A stretch of DNA of 64,000 nucleotides from Pseudomonadales bacterium (GTDB lineage Bacteria > Pseudomonadota > Gammaproteobacteria > Pseudomonadales > UBA7239), in NCBI GenBank assembly GCA_041395665.1, contig JAWLAB010000004.1:62001-126000 (forward strand). Reading direction: 5' to 3'. The notes beneath the pieces are model-generated. The model had not been told where the DNA came from. It saw only the letters and a list, made by a program, of their open reading frames with translations, and made no database searches. Shown piece by piece: positions 47,780 through 57,191 of this stretch. The translations under genes were made by a program, and so were the position numbers. Within the stretch, counting starts at the first letter, position 1. The number at the start of each line of letters is the position of its first letter.

Positions 47780-48595
47780 ATGGCTGACGAATTGTTTAAT
47801 GTAGTCTTTCGTGGCGATATTTTGTCTGGGCACAATCTGGGTGATGTGAAAGCACGCTTTGCTCAATTGTTCAAAATGGATGCTGCGAAAGCGGAAGGTT
47901 TTTTCAGCGGTAAACCATTGGTGTTAAAAGCAAATTGCGATCAAGCAACAGCCGCAAAATTTAAGGCCGTGCTAGAGCAAGCTGGAGCGCAAGTGGAAAT
48001 TCGCTCTGCTTCTACTGCACAAGCGCCAGCGCCAGTAGCTGCTTCTGCACCGCCAGCCAAGCCTGCCGCTGCTCCGATTCCTGCTGCTGCACCTGCGGCA
48101 GCACAGACGCCCACAGCAACAGCGCCAGCAACAACAGCGTCTAGCTCAGCACAAAATCCTTGGTCTCTATCGGCGGCTGGCTCTAACTTGCTGAAACCGG
48201 AAGAGAACAAAACGGTAGCACCAGCGGAAATCGATACCAGCCATCTGAAAGTGATCAGGCCGAAGTTGTTTTCGGATGATCCGGTGGAGCCTTTAGAGCC
48301 GCCGCGTCCTGAAGTCAAAATCCATGTGGATTTGTCTGCCTACCAATTAGCAGACACGGGAGAAACGCTGGGAGAACAAGTTGATTTTGTGCCTTTAGAA
48401 CTGGATCTCAGTGAATTGGTACTGGACGCTGTCGGTGCCGATGTCCTGCGTGAGGAAGAAAAAACCGTGTTTGTACCGGCCAATATTGATACTTCTAGCA
48501 TGGATATTGCACCCACAGGCAGCGACATGGGGCAAATCAAACAGCCAGATGCACCACCTGCGCCATCAACGGATCATATCTCTCTGCAAAAATAA
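47780..48595 (+). CDS. Unknown soluble protein with degenerate C-terminal repeats
   Basis: A 271-residue protein; ATG 47780 follows GGAGGG. It has no signal peptide or TM segment. Residues 1-75 form a small folded domain (FNVVFRGDILSGHNLGDVKA, AEGFFSGKPLVLK, AVLEQAGAQVEI) that I know from unnamed gammaproteobacterial proteins. Residues 78-125 are an Ala/Pro/Thr linker. Residues 126-255 hold five degenerate units of the type xDxSxxxLxxxGxxL (PWSLSAAGSNLL, IDTSHLKV, VDLSAYQLADTGETL, LDLSELVLDAVGADVL, IDTSSMDIAPTGSDM). Function is unknown; it looks like an adaptor or binding protein. Confidence 0.8.
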   Translation: MADELFNVVFRGDILSGHNLGDVKARFAQLFKMDAAKAEGFFSGKPLVLKANCDQATAAKFKAVLEQAGAQVEIRSASTAQAPAPVAASAPPAKPAAAPIPAAAPAAAQTPTATAPATTASSSAQNPWSLSAAGSNLLKPEENKTVAPAEIDTSHLKVIRPKLFSDDPVEPLEPPRPEVKIHVDLSAYQLADTGETLGEQVDFVPLELDLSELVLDAVGADVLREEEKTVFVPANIDTSSMDIAPTGSDMGQIKQPDAPPAPSTDHISLQK

Positions 48596-48679
48596 GCCGA
48601 TTACTGCAGTCGCGAGGCGGCAGCCTGTAGAATAGCGCCGCAATTTCTCTCCTGATTCTGCTGTCGTTGGAGTTGTCTC

Positions 48680-50041
48680 GTGCCTGTAAATCTACAACAG
48701 GAAAAGCGTGCGGTGAGTACGCTGGCGTCGTTGTATACCTTGCGTATGCTCGGTTTATTTTTGGTGCTGCCGGTGATGTCGTTGTACGGCGTCAATTACA
48801 CCGAGAGTACACCGATGTTGATCGGCATCGCTTTGGGTGCTTATGGCGCGACGCAAGCGGTACTGCAAATTCCACTGAGTGTGTTATCCGATCGTATTGG
48901 TCGTCGTTCTATCGTGATTGGCGGTTTGGCGGCATTTGTTTTGGGCAGTGTCGTAGCGGCGATGTCGACATCCATTTATGGGTTGATTCTCGGTCGCGCA
49001 TTGCAGGGCGCTGGCGCTATTTCTGGCACGCTGATGGCGATGGTGTCTGATCTCACTTCTGAACAAAATCGAACCAAAGCAATGGCAACCATCGGCGCAT
49101 CAATCGGTGTCTCTTTTGCGGTGGCAATGCTGCTCGGCCCCGTATTGGCGCATTGGGGTGGTTTGTCCGGTATTTTTTGGGTAACGGCAACATTGGGTGC
49201 AGCAGGTTTTGCATTGGTGTTTTTTGTGTTACCAGAGCCGCCTGCCGAAACGGTACACGCACTGCATCGCGATACTTTGCCAGTACCTTCTTTGTTGTGG
49301 CGCGTGCTCAGCGATTCACAATTATTGCGTTTGAATGGTGGTATTTTTTGTTTGCACATGGCGCTAATGGCATCGTTCGTAGTTGTGCCACGCCTGTTGG
49401 AAAAACAGTTAGGTTTGGATCGCAGTCATCACTGGGAAGTGTATTTGCCCGTGCTGGGCGGCTCCTTCATTGCCATGATTCCGTTGATGGTCATCGCAGA
49501 AAAAAAGCGCAGGGTGAAAGAAATTTTTGTTTTAGCTGTCGCGGTATTGGTTTTCGCGTTGTTATTTTTAGGTGCTGCGTATCAGTTCAATACAGGGTTA
49601 TTGATTGGTTTATTTTTATTTTTCTTCGCGTTTAATTTGTTGGAAGCACAGTTACCTTCTTTAGTAAGCAAGTTGGCTCCGGCGGGCAGCCGAGGTTCAG
49701 CGATGGGGATTTATTCCACCAGTCAATTTATCGGCACTTTTGTTGGTGGCACGCTAGGCGGCTTGATGCTGCATTTAGGTGAACCGCGTTGGCTGTTTTG
49801 GTTATTGGCACTACCGGTGATGGGCTGGTGTTGGTTGGCTATCACCATGCAGCCGCCGCAGTATCTATTGAATATGATGCTGCGTTTTACCGGTGATGCC
49901 GATGCGGTGCGCGAGCAACTACAAAATATGACGGGTGTCGCGCAAGTGTTAGTTGTTCCTGAAGAAAACATGGCCTATCTCAAAGTGGATGACGCCATGT
50001 TGGATCGCGCTGCGCTTGATCGTCTGCGCGCGCCAGAATAA
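48680..50041 (+). CDS. YajR-like MFS transporter with C-terminal ferredoxin-like domain
   Basis: A 453-residue major facilitator protein with 12 TM helices. SDRIGRRSIVIGGLAAFVLG is the conserved loop 2-3 motif A, and LGRALQGAGAISGTLMAMVSD carries motif B-like residues. After the last TM helix, residues about 390-453 (RFTGDADAVREQLQNMTGVA, VLVVPEENMAYLKVDD) form a small ACT/ferredoxin-like domain as in E. coli YajR. Substrate is unknown. GTG 48680 has TTGGAG upstream. ssb follows after 105 bases, an order also seen in Pseudomonas. Confidence 0.9.
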   Translation: MPVNLQQEKRAVSTLASLYTLRMLGLFLVLPVMSLYGVNYTESTPMLIGIALGAYGATQAVLQIPLSVLSDRIGRRSIVIGGLAAFVLGSVVAAMSTSIYGLILGRALQGAGAISGTLMAMVSDLTSEQNRTKAMATIGASIGVSFAVAMLLGPVLAHWGGLSGIFWVTATLGAAGFALVFFVLPEPPAETVHALHRDTLPVPSLLWRVLSDSQLLRLNGGIFCLHMALMASFVVVPRLLEKQLGLDRSHHWEVYLPVLGGSFIAMIPLMVIAEKKRRVKEIFVLAVAVLVFALLFLGAAYQFNTGLLIGLFLFFFAFNLLEAQLPSLVSKLAPAGSRGSAMGIYSTSQFIGTFVGGTLGGLMLHLGEPRWLFWLLALPVMGWCWLAITMQPPQYLLNMMLRFTGDADAVREQLQNMTGVAQVLVVPEENMAYLKVDDAMLDRAALDRLRAPE

Positions 50042-50146
50042 TTAGCGCAGCTTGTGATACTGATTGAATATCCAGTATAGTGCGCAAGCGCCATTCGCCA
50101 GCGTTGGGCGGTGGTATTCACTCACAGATAGGATTGGAGCGTTTTT

Positions 50147-50626
50147 ATGGCTAGAGGCATCAACAAGGTAATTTTGATAGGAAATCTGGGTAAAGATCCT
50201 GAGACCCGCGTTTCGCAGGGCGGCGGAGCCATTACCAATATCACGCTTGCCACCAGCGAGACATGGAAAGATAAACAAACCGGCGAAAACCAAGAGCGCA
50301 CCGAATGGCACCGCGTGGTGTTTTTTGGTCGTTTGGGTGAGATTGCTGGCGATTACTTGAAGAAAGGCAGCAAGGTTTATATCGAAGGCTCATTGCGCAC
50401 ACGCAAGTGGCAAGATCAGAGCGGTCAAGACCGATACACCACAGAAATCGTGGCCAATGAAATGCAAATGTTGGATAGTCGCGGCAACGAAGGTGGTGGC
50501 TTTTCTACTGAATCGCGCCCACAAAATATGGCTGCAAGTCGCGGCGGCAATGCCGGTGGTCGTCAACAAGAGTCGGCACCAGCTCCAAATTTTGACCAGC
50601 ATTTTGACGACGATATTCCGTTCTAA
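50147..50626 (+). CDS. ssb: Single-stranded DNA-binding protein
   Basis: A 159-residue OB-fold protein: [38 protein letters not shown] and [19 protein letters not shown] are typical SSB strands with the stacking aromatics. A disordered Gly/Gln-rich tail ends in the acidic tip HFDDDIPF that recruits partner proteins. TTGGAG lies six bases ahead of the start. A terminator follows directly. Confidence 0.98.
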   Translation: MARGINKVILIGNLGKDPETRVSQGGGAITNITLATSETWKDKQTGENQERTEWHRVVFFGRLGEIAGDYLKKGSKVYIEGSLRTRKWQDQSGQDRYTTEIVANEMQMLDSRGNEGGGFSTESRPQNMAASRGGNAGGRQQESAPAPNFDQHFDDDIPF

Positions 50627-50640
50627 TTACTGCTCGTACA

Positions 50641-50673
50641 AAAAGAAAAGCCCACAAATTCGTGGGCTTTTTT
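50641..50673. terminator. Bidirectional terminator between ssb and transaldolase
   Basis: AAAGCCCAC (50647-50655) pairs with GTGGGCTTT (50662-50670). It is flanked by an A-run on the left and a T-run on the right, and lies between convergent genes. Confidence 0.9.
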
Positions 50674-50691
50674 GTGTGCGTCGCCGGCGTT

Positions 50692-51651
50692 TTAGTTGAT
50701 GTGCTGCGCCAACTGTTTTTCTAGAGCTATCTGATCCACAGTAAATAACCGAATACCTTCGGCTAACTTATCTGTTGCCATGGCATCTTCATTCATCAGC
50801 CAGCGGAAAGTTTTTTCGTCGATAGCGGTATGTTGTGTTGTTGATTTTGTATCAGCAGAGAGCTGTTTGGCTAAGTTGCCTTGCATGTTTTGTAATTCAT
50901 CCAGCAGTGTTGGGCTGATGGTTAAATTATCGCAACCAGCGAGCGCAATAATTTCACCGACATTGCGGAAGCTGGCAGCCATCACCACGGTTTTGATTTG
51001 GTGTGACTTGTAGTGGTTGTAGATTTTTGTAACCAAAGCAACGCCCGGTTCTTCAGCGGGGATAAACTGTTTGGTGTCGGTATTTTTGACGTACCAATCT
51101 AAAACGCGCCCAACAAAAGGCGAAATCAAAAACACACCAGCGTCAGCACAAGCGCAAGCCTGTGCAAAAGAAAACAGCAGTGTGAGATTGCACTGAATAT
51201 TGTCTTTTTCTAAAACACGAGCGGCTTGTATGCCTTCCCAAGTAGAGGCGATTTTAATCAAAATACGGTTGCGAGAAACGCCGTGTTCCTCGTATAACTT
51301 GATCAGTAATCGAGCGCGTTCAATCATTGCGGCTGTGTCAAATGACAGTCGAGCATCGACTTCGGTTGATACGCGGCCTGGAACGCGTTTAGTAATTTCA
51401 CAACCTACTTTGACCGCCAGAACAATAGCTGCCAGTTGTGCCGTATTCGTTGTTGCGGTGGTTTGTTGCTGTTTGGCCCATGCGACACTTTCATCCACTA
51501 AGGGCGCATAAACAGGTAAAGCGCTGGCTTTGAGTAACAAAGAGGGATTAGTCGTTGCGCTAATAGGGCGAAATTTTGTAATGGCTTCAATATCGCCGGT
51601 GTCAGAAACAACTTCTGATAATGTGCGTAGTTGATCAAGTAATGAAGACAT
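50692..51651 (-). CDS. tal: Transaldolase
   Basis: A protein of about 319 residues, the long TalB-type enzyme of the non-oxidative pentose phosphate pathway. FRPISATTNPSLLLKAS, RVSTEVDARLSFD, RNRILIKIASTWEGIQAARVL (catalytic Lys forming the Schiff base) and CNLTLLFSFAQACACADAGV are all present. ATG 51651 (MSSLLDQLR) has AGGA eight bases upstream, so it is preferred over ATG 51660. Confidence 0.96.
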   Translation of the reverse strand: MSSLLDQLRTLSEVVSDTGDIEAITKFRPISATTNPSLLLKASALPVYAPLVDESVAWAKQQQTTATTNTAQLAAIVLAVKVGCEITKRVPGRVSTEVDARLSFDTAAMIERARLLIKLYEEHGVSRNRILIKIASTWEGIQAARVLEKDNIQCNLTLLFSFAQACACADAGVFLISPFVGRVLDWYVKNTDTKQFIPAEEPGVALVTKIYNHYKSHQIKTVVMAASFRNVGEIIALAGCDNLTISPTLLDELQNMQGNLAKQLSADTKSTTQHTAIDEKTFRWLMNEDAMATDKLAEGIRLFTVDQIALEKQLAQHIN

Positions 51652-51702
51652 AGAAGCCATCCTGAGTGAAAACGAAGTGCCGTTTATGCTATCACCCTTA
51701 TT

Positions 51703-52509
51703 TCACACAACAACCAGTTTTGCGCCAACTAATACCATGATTGACGCTAATACAGGACGCAAAATTTTCTCTGGCACGGCAGCGGTTAAATGGCTGCCAA
51801 TATAGATGCCGGGCAGAGAACCTATTAATAAATTGATTAACAAATCCCAGTTCACATTGCCTAAGCCTGCATGCCCAAGACCAGCAATTAAAGTGAGCGG
51901 AACAGCGTGTGCAATTTCAGTGCCCACTAAACGCGCTACCGGCAAAATGGGGTAAACCAAAAACAGTGCAACGGTTCCCAATGCACCAGCACCAATGGAG
52001 GTAATGGTAACGGCTACGCCGAGAATAATGCCCGTGACAACAGTGGCTTTTTCGCGCTCTGCATTACCCATGCGTGTAAAAATGGCGTTGTGATTGCGAC
52101 TCCACTGCAGTAATTTTTGTTTGAAAACGATGGTCAGCGCGGTGAATACCAGAACAACTCCTAGCGAAATTTTAATTGTGCTGTTGACATGCTCACTTTC
52201 AAAGCCGAGTTGATGCATAGCCAGCAGTGTAATAACAGCAGCAGGCAAACTGCCGGCAGCCAGGAGCATGGTGATTCGCCAATTGATGTTGCCCTTGCGT
52301 TGATGCACAAAAACGCCACCAGACTTCGTGATAGCGGCATAGAGCAAGTCCGTGCCCACGGCGGTTGTTGGGGGAATGCCGAAGAACAGTAGGATAGGAG
52401 TCATTAAGCTGCCGCCACCGACGCCTGTCATCCCGACAATAAAGCCAACGGCTAAACCAGAGAGCGCGTAGATGAGTTCAATGTGGAGGCCAAAGAGTTC
52501 AAGTTGCAT
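51703..52509 (-). CDS. TauE/SafE family membrane permease
   Basis: A 268-residue protein with eight hydrophobic helices in two half-repeats. GLAVGFIVGMTGVGGGSLMTPIL and the later GAGALGTVALFLVYPI with GSLPGIYIGSHL are the conserved G-rich blocks of the TauE/SafE (DUF81) family. Members export sulfite, sulfoacetate or related small anions; the substrate here is not evident. ATG 52509 has AAGGA seven bases upstream. Neighbours do not suggest a pathway. Confidence 0.9.
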   Translation of the reverse strand: MQLELFGLHIELIYALSGLAVGFIVGMTGVGGGSLMTPILLFFGIPPTTAVGTDLLYAAITKSGGVFVHQRKGNINWRITMLLAAGSLPAAVITLLAMHQLGFESEHVNSTIKISLGVVLVFTALTIVFKQKLLQWSRNHNAIFTRMGNAEREKATVVTGIILGVAVTITSIGAGALGTVALFLVYPILPVARLVGTEIAHAVPLTLIAGLGHAGLGNVNWDLLINLLIGSLPGIYIGSHLTAAVPEKILRPVLASIMVLVGAKLVVV

Positions 52510-52608
52510 GACCGATCCTTTAGATAAGTACTGAGAAATGAGTCGCCATCATAGAGGCGGAGTGCTTATAACTAAAGGATTGATTTTGATTAAGCTTATT
52601 TCTTTTGG

Positions 52609-54207
52609 TTATTTTGAGGGCTGTGACTGCCGTTGTGTGGCGTTGATATCTTCTGAACGAACAAAGTAGGCAAAGCGTGCAGCTTCATGCACGGTGATTA
52701 GGCTGTTGGTCGGCATATCAGCAAAGTCGCCTTCAAAGCTGGCTATTTGTACAAAGCTGTTACTGCGTAGCTTTTCTAAATAATCACGAGAGTTGTAGTC
52801 ATTCAAATCTTCGGCAACATAAATGCGCGGATTGCCAGTGAGTTTCTCTGGCAGTATTTGTGCGAATAAATTTTTTCTGTCGATATTTTTTATCCAAAAA
52901 TCCTTGTCGTATTTTTTACTCCACTGCTGTTTGAGCTGCTGTTGGAATGCTAAGCGGTCTTTGTTGTGATGATTGCGTAAATGATCCGTTTGTAAATGGT
53001 ATTGGATTTCGATAGGTTTCCAACAAGCCATAAGGATTACAAGAGTGGATATTGCTGTAGGTAGGTGAACTTTTTTTGTGAGAAAGACAGCGCCGAAACT
53101 AATTAAAATAACGATAGGTGCAGACAAGGCGCAGAAGCTTCGATCAAAAAAAGCTGGAACACTAGAAAAATACAAAATAAAAAACACGAAAGGAATAATG
53201 ATCAACAATAGTACTTCGATATATTTCTGTGTCATCAATGCGCCAATACCTGTCATGCCAAGCGCTAACAGTGGCCATCCCAATGTGGCATTGAAGTAAG
53301 CGGCGATATTGGTGAGTTGTGCAATGTAGGAGTAATGCTCCAGTATGTCGGGTGGTTTTGGATGCAAGTAATACAGTTGTACGCTGCGCACGCTGAGCCA
53401 AAAGTCGCGTACGCTCATATCACCAATAAAAAACATCAGTTGCAGTACGGCAAAAACCAAAACGAGCAGCGCCAAACCTTGCAGCACAATCGTGGTGAAT
53501 GTTTTGATATTGCGATTTTCTGCACGAAGTAAAGGCAGGCAGCAGGCAATGGCGGGAAAAATACCGAGCATCAGTTGGCTGGCTTTGCCTGCCGTGGCAG
53601 TGCCCAATACAAGCCCGTTCGCGAGCAGCCAAACACTGTTTTTCCAGCAATTTTTTTTAAGTGCGAGCCAAAAAAGAATGGATCCCATGGCTGTGAGTAG
53701 TGCATCAGGTCGGGCGTAGTGGCTGCCCTGCACAGTGAGTGGAAAAACTGTGTAGAGAATGGCGCTGCACAATGCTGTGATATTACCGCCAATTAAGTGC
53801 GCCGCTAAAATGACAAAAAGAAAGCTGATTGCATCCCAAAAAACAGCAATGTGATGCAGTAAAACAATGGTGGGTGTTGTAATGCCAAGTAGTCGCAATG
53901 GCTTGATGATGGCAGCAGAGAGCAACATATGCCCGCTGAAATTGTAATGATGCTCGTGTAGCGGCTCATCACGCACAATTTCAAGTTTCATACCTTTTTG
54001 TTGCGCAGCCTGTGTGCCTACGCGATACCAATCCGGCTGCCAGTTATTGTTGTTAACGGCATCGTCCACGGCCCAAACAACAATTTGATCATCAATTTGA
54101 AAATAAGTGCGTGAGCTGGTGTCGATGCGCAGTGCAAAAAAAACAAAAAGTACGACTGCCCACACTGTGACTAAAAAAAAAGGCTGTAGACGCGGTGGTG
54201 TTGCCAT
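52609..54207 (-). CDS. GT39/ArnT-like membrane glycosyltransferase family protein
   Basis: A 532-residue protein with about 11-12 TM helices and a periplasmic C-terminal part. After the first TM helix, YFQIDDQIVVWAVDDAVNNN has the acidic pair expected of GT-C enzymes. HEHHYNFSGHMLLSAAI, SAILYTVFPLTVQGSHYARPDAL and GSILFWLALKK resemble the PMT/ArnT core. Such enzymes move a sugar from a polyprenyl phosphate in the periplasm. Donor and acceptor are unknown. It starts 10 bases after the stop of the glutaredoxin-domain gene and probably shares its transcript. Confidence 0.75.
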   Translation of the reverse strand: MATPPRLQPFFLVTVWAVVLFVFFALRIDTSSRTYFQIDDQIVVWAVDDAVNNNNWQPDWYRVGTQAAQQKGMKLEIVRDEPLHEHHYNFSGHMLLSAAIIKPLRLLGITTPTIVLLHHIAVFWDAISFLFVILAAHLIGGNITALCSAILYTVFPLTVQGSHYARPDALLTAMGSILFWLALKKNCWKNSVWLLANGLVLGTATAGKASQLMLGIFPAIACCLPLLRAENRNIKTFTTIVLQGLALLVLVFAVLQLMFFIGDMSVRDFWLSVRSVQLYYLHPKPPDILEHYSYIAQLTNIAAYFNATLGWPLLALGMTGIGALMTQKYIEVLLLIIIPFVFFILYFSSVPAFFDRSFCALSAPIVILISFGAVFLTKKVHLPTAISTLVILMACWKPIEIQYHLQTDHLRNHHNKDRLAFQQQLKQQWSKKYDKDFWIKNIDRKNLFAQILPEKLTGNPRIYVAEDLNDYNSRDYLEKLRSNSFVQIASFEGDFADMPTNSLITVHEAARFAYFVRSEDINATQRQSQPSK

Positions 54208-54217
54208 GCCGTGCAGT

Positions 54218-54889
54218 TTATTTGTGCAGTGCGGATGCGTAGCGATAGGAGCTGAAGCCTTCGATAGCCGTGCCGTTGATTATGGCAAAAGGAATACCGC
54301 CACCACCACCGAGTTGTTTCATGCGCAGTGCGGCCTCTTGGTTGTATCCAACATCGTACTCTTGAAAAGGGATATTTTTTTCATGGAGCCATTGTTTGGC
54401 TTTTTTACAAGCGCCACACCAAACGGCTGTGTAGATTTCTACTTTATTTGTAGGGAGGGCTGCGGTTGTTGATTGGTTGTTTATGCTGTCATTGGTGATG
54501 ACGGGGTTGTTTGAAGAAGCGCCACGCCAAATATTTATTTGTTCAATGATATTTTTGAGCTGGAAAAGAACATATTGTCGCGCTGTTTCAATCAGCGCCA
54601 ATGCATCGCGCTGTTGATTGGGCAGGTTTTTCAGCGTCATGTTTTCTCGTGAAAAAAATTGTGCGAGATCTGGTGCTGGCGCTTGTTTAGGGTTGCTGAC
54701 TTTTCCATTGCTTGTCATGTTGATAGGAGAAATTTCAACGGTGGTGACAACGGCGGTATTGCTGCCATCTGTAGAGGTGGGTGCACGATCACCGTAATGC
54801 ACCACGCCTTTGTTATCTGTCCATTTATAGATTTCTGCATAGCTGTTGTAACAAATGAGCGTTAACAAGACAGTGAGTAAAATTTTCAT
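54218..54889 (-). CDS. DUF4124 and glutaredoxin-like domain protein
   Basis: A 223-residue exported protein. After a signal peptide (LLTVLLTLICYNSYA), EIYKWTDNKGVVHYGDRAP is a DUF4124 domain. After a linker, residues about 148-223 form a glutaredoxin-like domain with VEIYTAVWCGACKKAKQWL (CxxC) and GGGGIPFAIINGTAIEGFS, which has the cis-Pro. It may act as a periplasmic thiol-disulfide protein. The domain pairing occurs in other gammaproteobacteria. Partners are unknown. Confidence 0.85.
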   Translation of the reverse strand: MKILLTVLLTLICYNSYAEIYKWTDNKGVVHYGDRAPTSTDGSNTAVVTTVEISPINMTSNGKVSNPKQAPAPDLAQFFSRENMTLKNLPNQQRDALALIETARQYVLFQLKNIIEQINIWRGASSNNPVITNDSINNQSTTAALPTNKVEIYTAVWCGACKKAKQWLHEKNIPFQEYDVGYNQEAALRMKQLGGGGGIPFAIINGTAIEGFSSYRYASALHK

Positions 54890-54924
54890 CGCCGTTCTTC
54901 TCCAGCCGATATTTTTTTATAAGG

Positions 54925-55695
54925 TTATGTGGCCGATTGTGCGTCAAAACTTTGACCGGTGATACTGCCGCTGTCTGATCCCATCAAGTAGAGATACAGC
55001 GGCATCAATCTGTCTGCAGTGGGTCGGGTGTCAGGATTCTCGCCTGGGAAGGCAGCGGCGCGCATACGCGTGCGCGTGGCTCCTGGATTGATGGCGTTCA
55101 CACGCACGCGCGTGACTTCTTCCAGTTCATCAGCCAGCGTTTCCATCAGGCCTTCCACCGCAAATTTGCTGACGGCATAAGCGCCCCAAAACGCGCGACC
55201 GTGACGACCAACGGAGGAGGTCGTAAACAGGATGCTGGCATCGGGCGCTTGTGTCAGCAGCGGCAGCAGCGCCTTAGTCAGTAGGAAGGCGGCGTGGACA
55301 TTGACCTGCATGACTTGTTGCCAGCGCTCTGGGCTGTAATCGACAACAGGCATGATGGAGCCGAGCAGAGCAGCGTTGTGCAGTAGGCCGTCCAATCTGC
55401 CCAATTCTTCTTCGATAGTATCGGCGATGGCTTGGGCGCTGTCGGGCGTGAGGTACTGTAAATCCAGCGGCAGAATCATGGGTTCTGGATGGCCGGCAGC
55501 GAGAATCTCGTCGTAGACCAGTTCCAGCTTTTCTTGTGTCTTGCCAAGCAAAATGACCGTTGCACCGTGCGCTGCAAAACTGCGTGCAGCGGCGCGACCG
55601 ATGCCGTCACCAGCGCCCGTCACCAAAATAACGCGCTGCGCCAGTGAGTTGTCAGTGGGTGCGTAGCCTTCAGGCAAAGTGTGAATCGTTTTCAT
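54925..55695 (-). CDS. YciK-family short-chain dehydrogenase/reductase
   Basis: A 256-residue SDR. VILVTGAGDGIGRAAARSFA is the TGxxxGxG cofactor site, HNAALLGS holds the NAG-like motif, and TSSVGRHGRAFWGAYAVSKFAVEG has the catalytic Ser, Tyr and Lys. NPGATRTRMRAAAFPGENPD is typical of the YciK subgroup. The substrate is unknown. Its start overlaps the mupP stop by four bases, matching the ubiG-mupP-SDR order in Pseudomonas. Confidence 0.92.
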   Translation of the reverse strand: MKTIHTLPEGYAPTDNSLAQRVILVTGAGDGIGRAAARSFAAHGATVILLGKTQEKLELVYDEILAAGHPEPMILPLDLQYLTPDSAQAIADTIEEELGRLDGLLHNAALLGSIMPVVDYSPERWQQVMQVNVHAAFLLTKALLPLLTQAPDASILFTTSSVGRHGRAFWGAYAVSKFAVEGLMETLADELEEVTRVRVNAINPGATRTRMRAAAFPGENPDTRPTADRLMPLYLYLMGSDSGSITGQSFDAQSAT

Positions 55696-56381
55696 ACGGT
55701 CTGGGTGGCGAGTTGTTGTTGCGAGATTTGAGTGATCAGTGCAGGAATTTCATGGGCGGAGGCAAGGCGGAAATCAGCTGCCCAGTGATCAATGTTTTCT
55801 GATGGGGCGATGTAGCCCCACTCGCAGGCGACAGTCAGCATGCCGGCGGCGCGACCGGCTTCGATGTCGCGCGCATGATCGCCGAAGTAAATAGCTTCGG
55901 TGGGCGAGCAGCCGCACTGTTGGCAAGCCAGCAACATGGGTTCTGGATCCGGCTTGCTGCGCGAAACATGATCGGGGCAGACCACGGTGCTGGGTGCGGA
56001 TGGCACATCCAGTTGCTCGACCAGCGGCAGCGTAAAGCGGCTAGGCTTGTTGGTGATGACGCCCCAAGCTAGCCCCTGTTCTGCGATCCAGCGCAGGCTG
56101 GCAGGGAAGCCTGGAAACAGCGTACTGTTTTGCCCCAGCACTTCTTGGTAGATGGCGAGTAGCTGGCAGTTGAGCGCGTCGATGGCGGGGTCGCCTTCAG
56201 TGAGATCGCCTACAAGGCGCGTCATCGCGCGCGCGCCATTGGAGACTTGAGCGCGTATCGCACCCTCTGACAAAGCGGGTTTGCCCAACTGCTGGCGCAA
56301 CTGATTGGCACAGAAAATGAAGTCAGGAGCGGTATCGAGCAATGTACCGTCTAAATCAAACAAAATTGCTTTTAATTTCAT
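55692..56381 (-). CDS. mupP: HAD phosphatase, probable N-acetylmuramate 6-phosphate phosphatase MupP
   Basis: A 229-residue Gph-like HAD enzyme. ILFDLDGTLLDTAPDF has the DxD nucleophile pair, GVITNKPSRF motif II/III residues, and YFGDHARDIEAGRAAGM the C-terminal acid pair. It could be phosphoglycolate phosphatase by similarity, but the position between ubiG and the YciK-like gene is that of Pseudomonas mupP. That enzyme dephosphorylates MurNAc-6-P in the peptidoglycan recycling route. The name rests on this context. Confidence 0.85.
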   Translation of the reverse strand: MKLKAILFDLDGTLLDTAPDFIFCANQLRQQLGKPALSEGAIRAQVSNGARAMTRLVGDLTEGDPAIDALNCQLLAIYQEVLGQNSTLFPGFPASLRWIAEQGLAWGVITNKPSRFTLPLVEQLDVPSAPSTVVCPDHVSRSKPDPEPMLLACQQCGCSPTEAIYFGDHARDIEAGRAAGMLTVACEWGYIAPSENIDHWAADFRLASAHEIPALITQISQQQLATQTV

Positions 56382-56385
56382 GGGG

Positions 56386-57102
56386 TTATTCCGGTTTTCT
56401 CGTGTGAACTATGTAATTCACATCGATGTCGCTGCTGGTTATGGAATACTTTTTAATCAATGGGTTATAAGTCATTCCTGTGATATTTTCGAGGATGAGC
56501 CCAGCGTCGCGAATCCAGTTAGCGAGCTCAGCGGGGCGGATAAATTTGCCGTATTCGTGCGTGCCTTTTGGCAACATCTTCAGCAGGTATTCGGCACCGA
56601 CAATGGCAAAAGCGTAGGCCTTGGGGTTGCGGTTGATGGTGGAGAAAAACAAGTGAGCGCCGGGCTTGGCCAAATCGGCACAGGCGCGGATGATAGAGGC
56701 GGGATCCGGCACATGCTCCAGCATTTCGAGGCAGGTCACGATGTCGTAGTGCGCGGGTTGCTCCGCTGCCAACTGCTCGGCAGGAATCTGGCGATATTCG
56801 ATACTGACACCGCTTTCCAATGCGTGTAGGCGAGCGACAGACAGCGGCGCTTCACCCATGTCGATACCGGTGACGGTGGCTCCGCGCTGCGCCATCGCCT
56901 CTGACAAGATGCCGCCGCCGCAGCCGATATCGACCACCACTTTGCCAGCGAGTGGCGCGCGCTCGTCGATGTAATTGCAGCGCAGTGGGTTGATGTCGTG
57001 TAGCGGTTTGAATTCACTGGTGGGGTCCCACCAACGATCAGCCAAGGCTTCAAATTTGGCGATTTCGCTGAGGTCGATATTCGTGGTGGTGGCAGTGGCC
57101 AT
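56386..57102 (-). CDS. ubiG: Ubiquinone biosynthesis O-methyltransferase UbiG
   Basis: A protein of about 238 residues. [19 protein letters not shown] and [15 protein letters not shown] are the UbiG N-terminal signature. [17 protein letters not shown] is the SAM-binding motif, and [22 protein letters not shown] is a conserved C-terminal block. It carries out both O-methylations of ubiquinone synthesis, which is needed by complex I encoded earlier in the window. ATG 57102 (MATATTTN) is preferred to ATG 57129. mupP follows after 4 bases. Confidence 0.96.
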   Translation of the reverse strand: MATATTTNIDLSEIAKFEALADRWWDPTSEFKPLHDINPLRCNYIDERAPLAGKVVVDIGCGGGILSEAMAQRGATVTGIDMGEAPLSVARLHALESGVSIEYRQIPAEQLAAEQPAHYDIVTCLEMLEHVPDPASIIRACADLAKPGAHLFFSTINRNPKAYAFAIVGAEYLLKMLPKGTHEYGKFIRPAELANWIRDAGLILENITGMTYNPLIKKYSITSSDIDVNYIVHTRKPE

Positions 57103-57191
57103 GCGGCAGATTCCGATCAAACAAAGCAATGGCGGCCATTATAGCGGCGTGATAGCAGAGGATTTGCAGAGTTGAGTGCTACAGCAATGTA

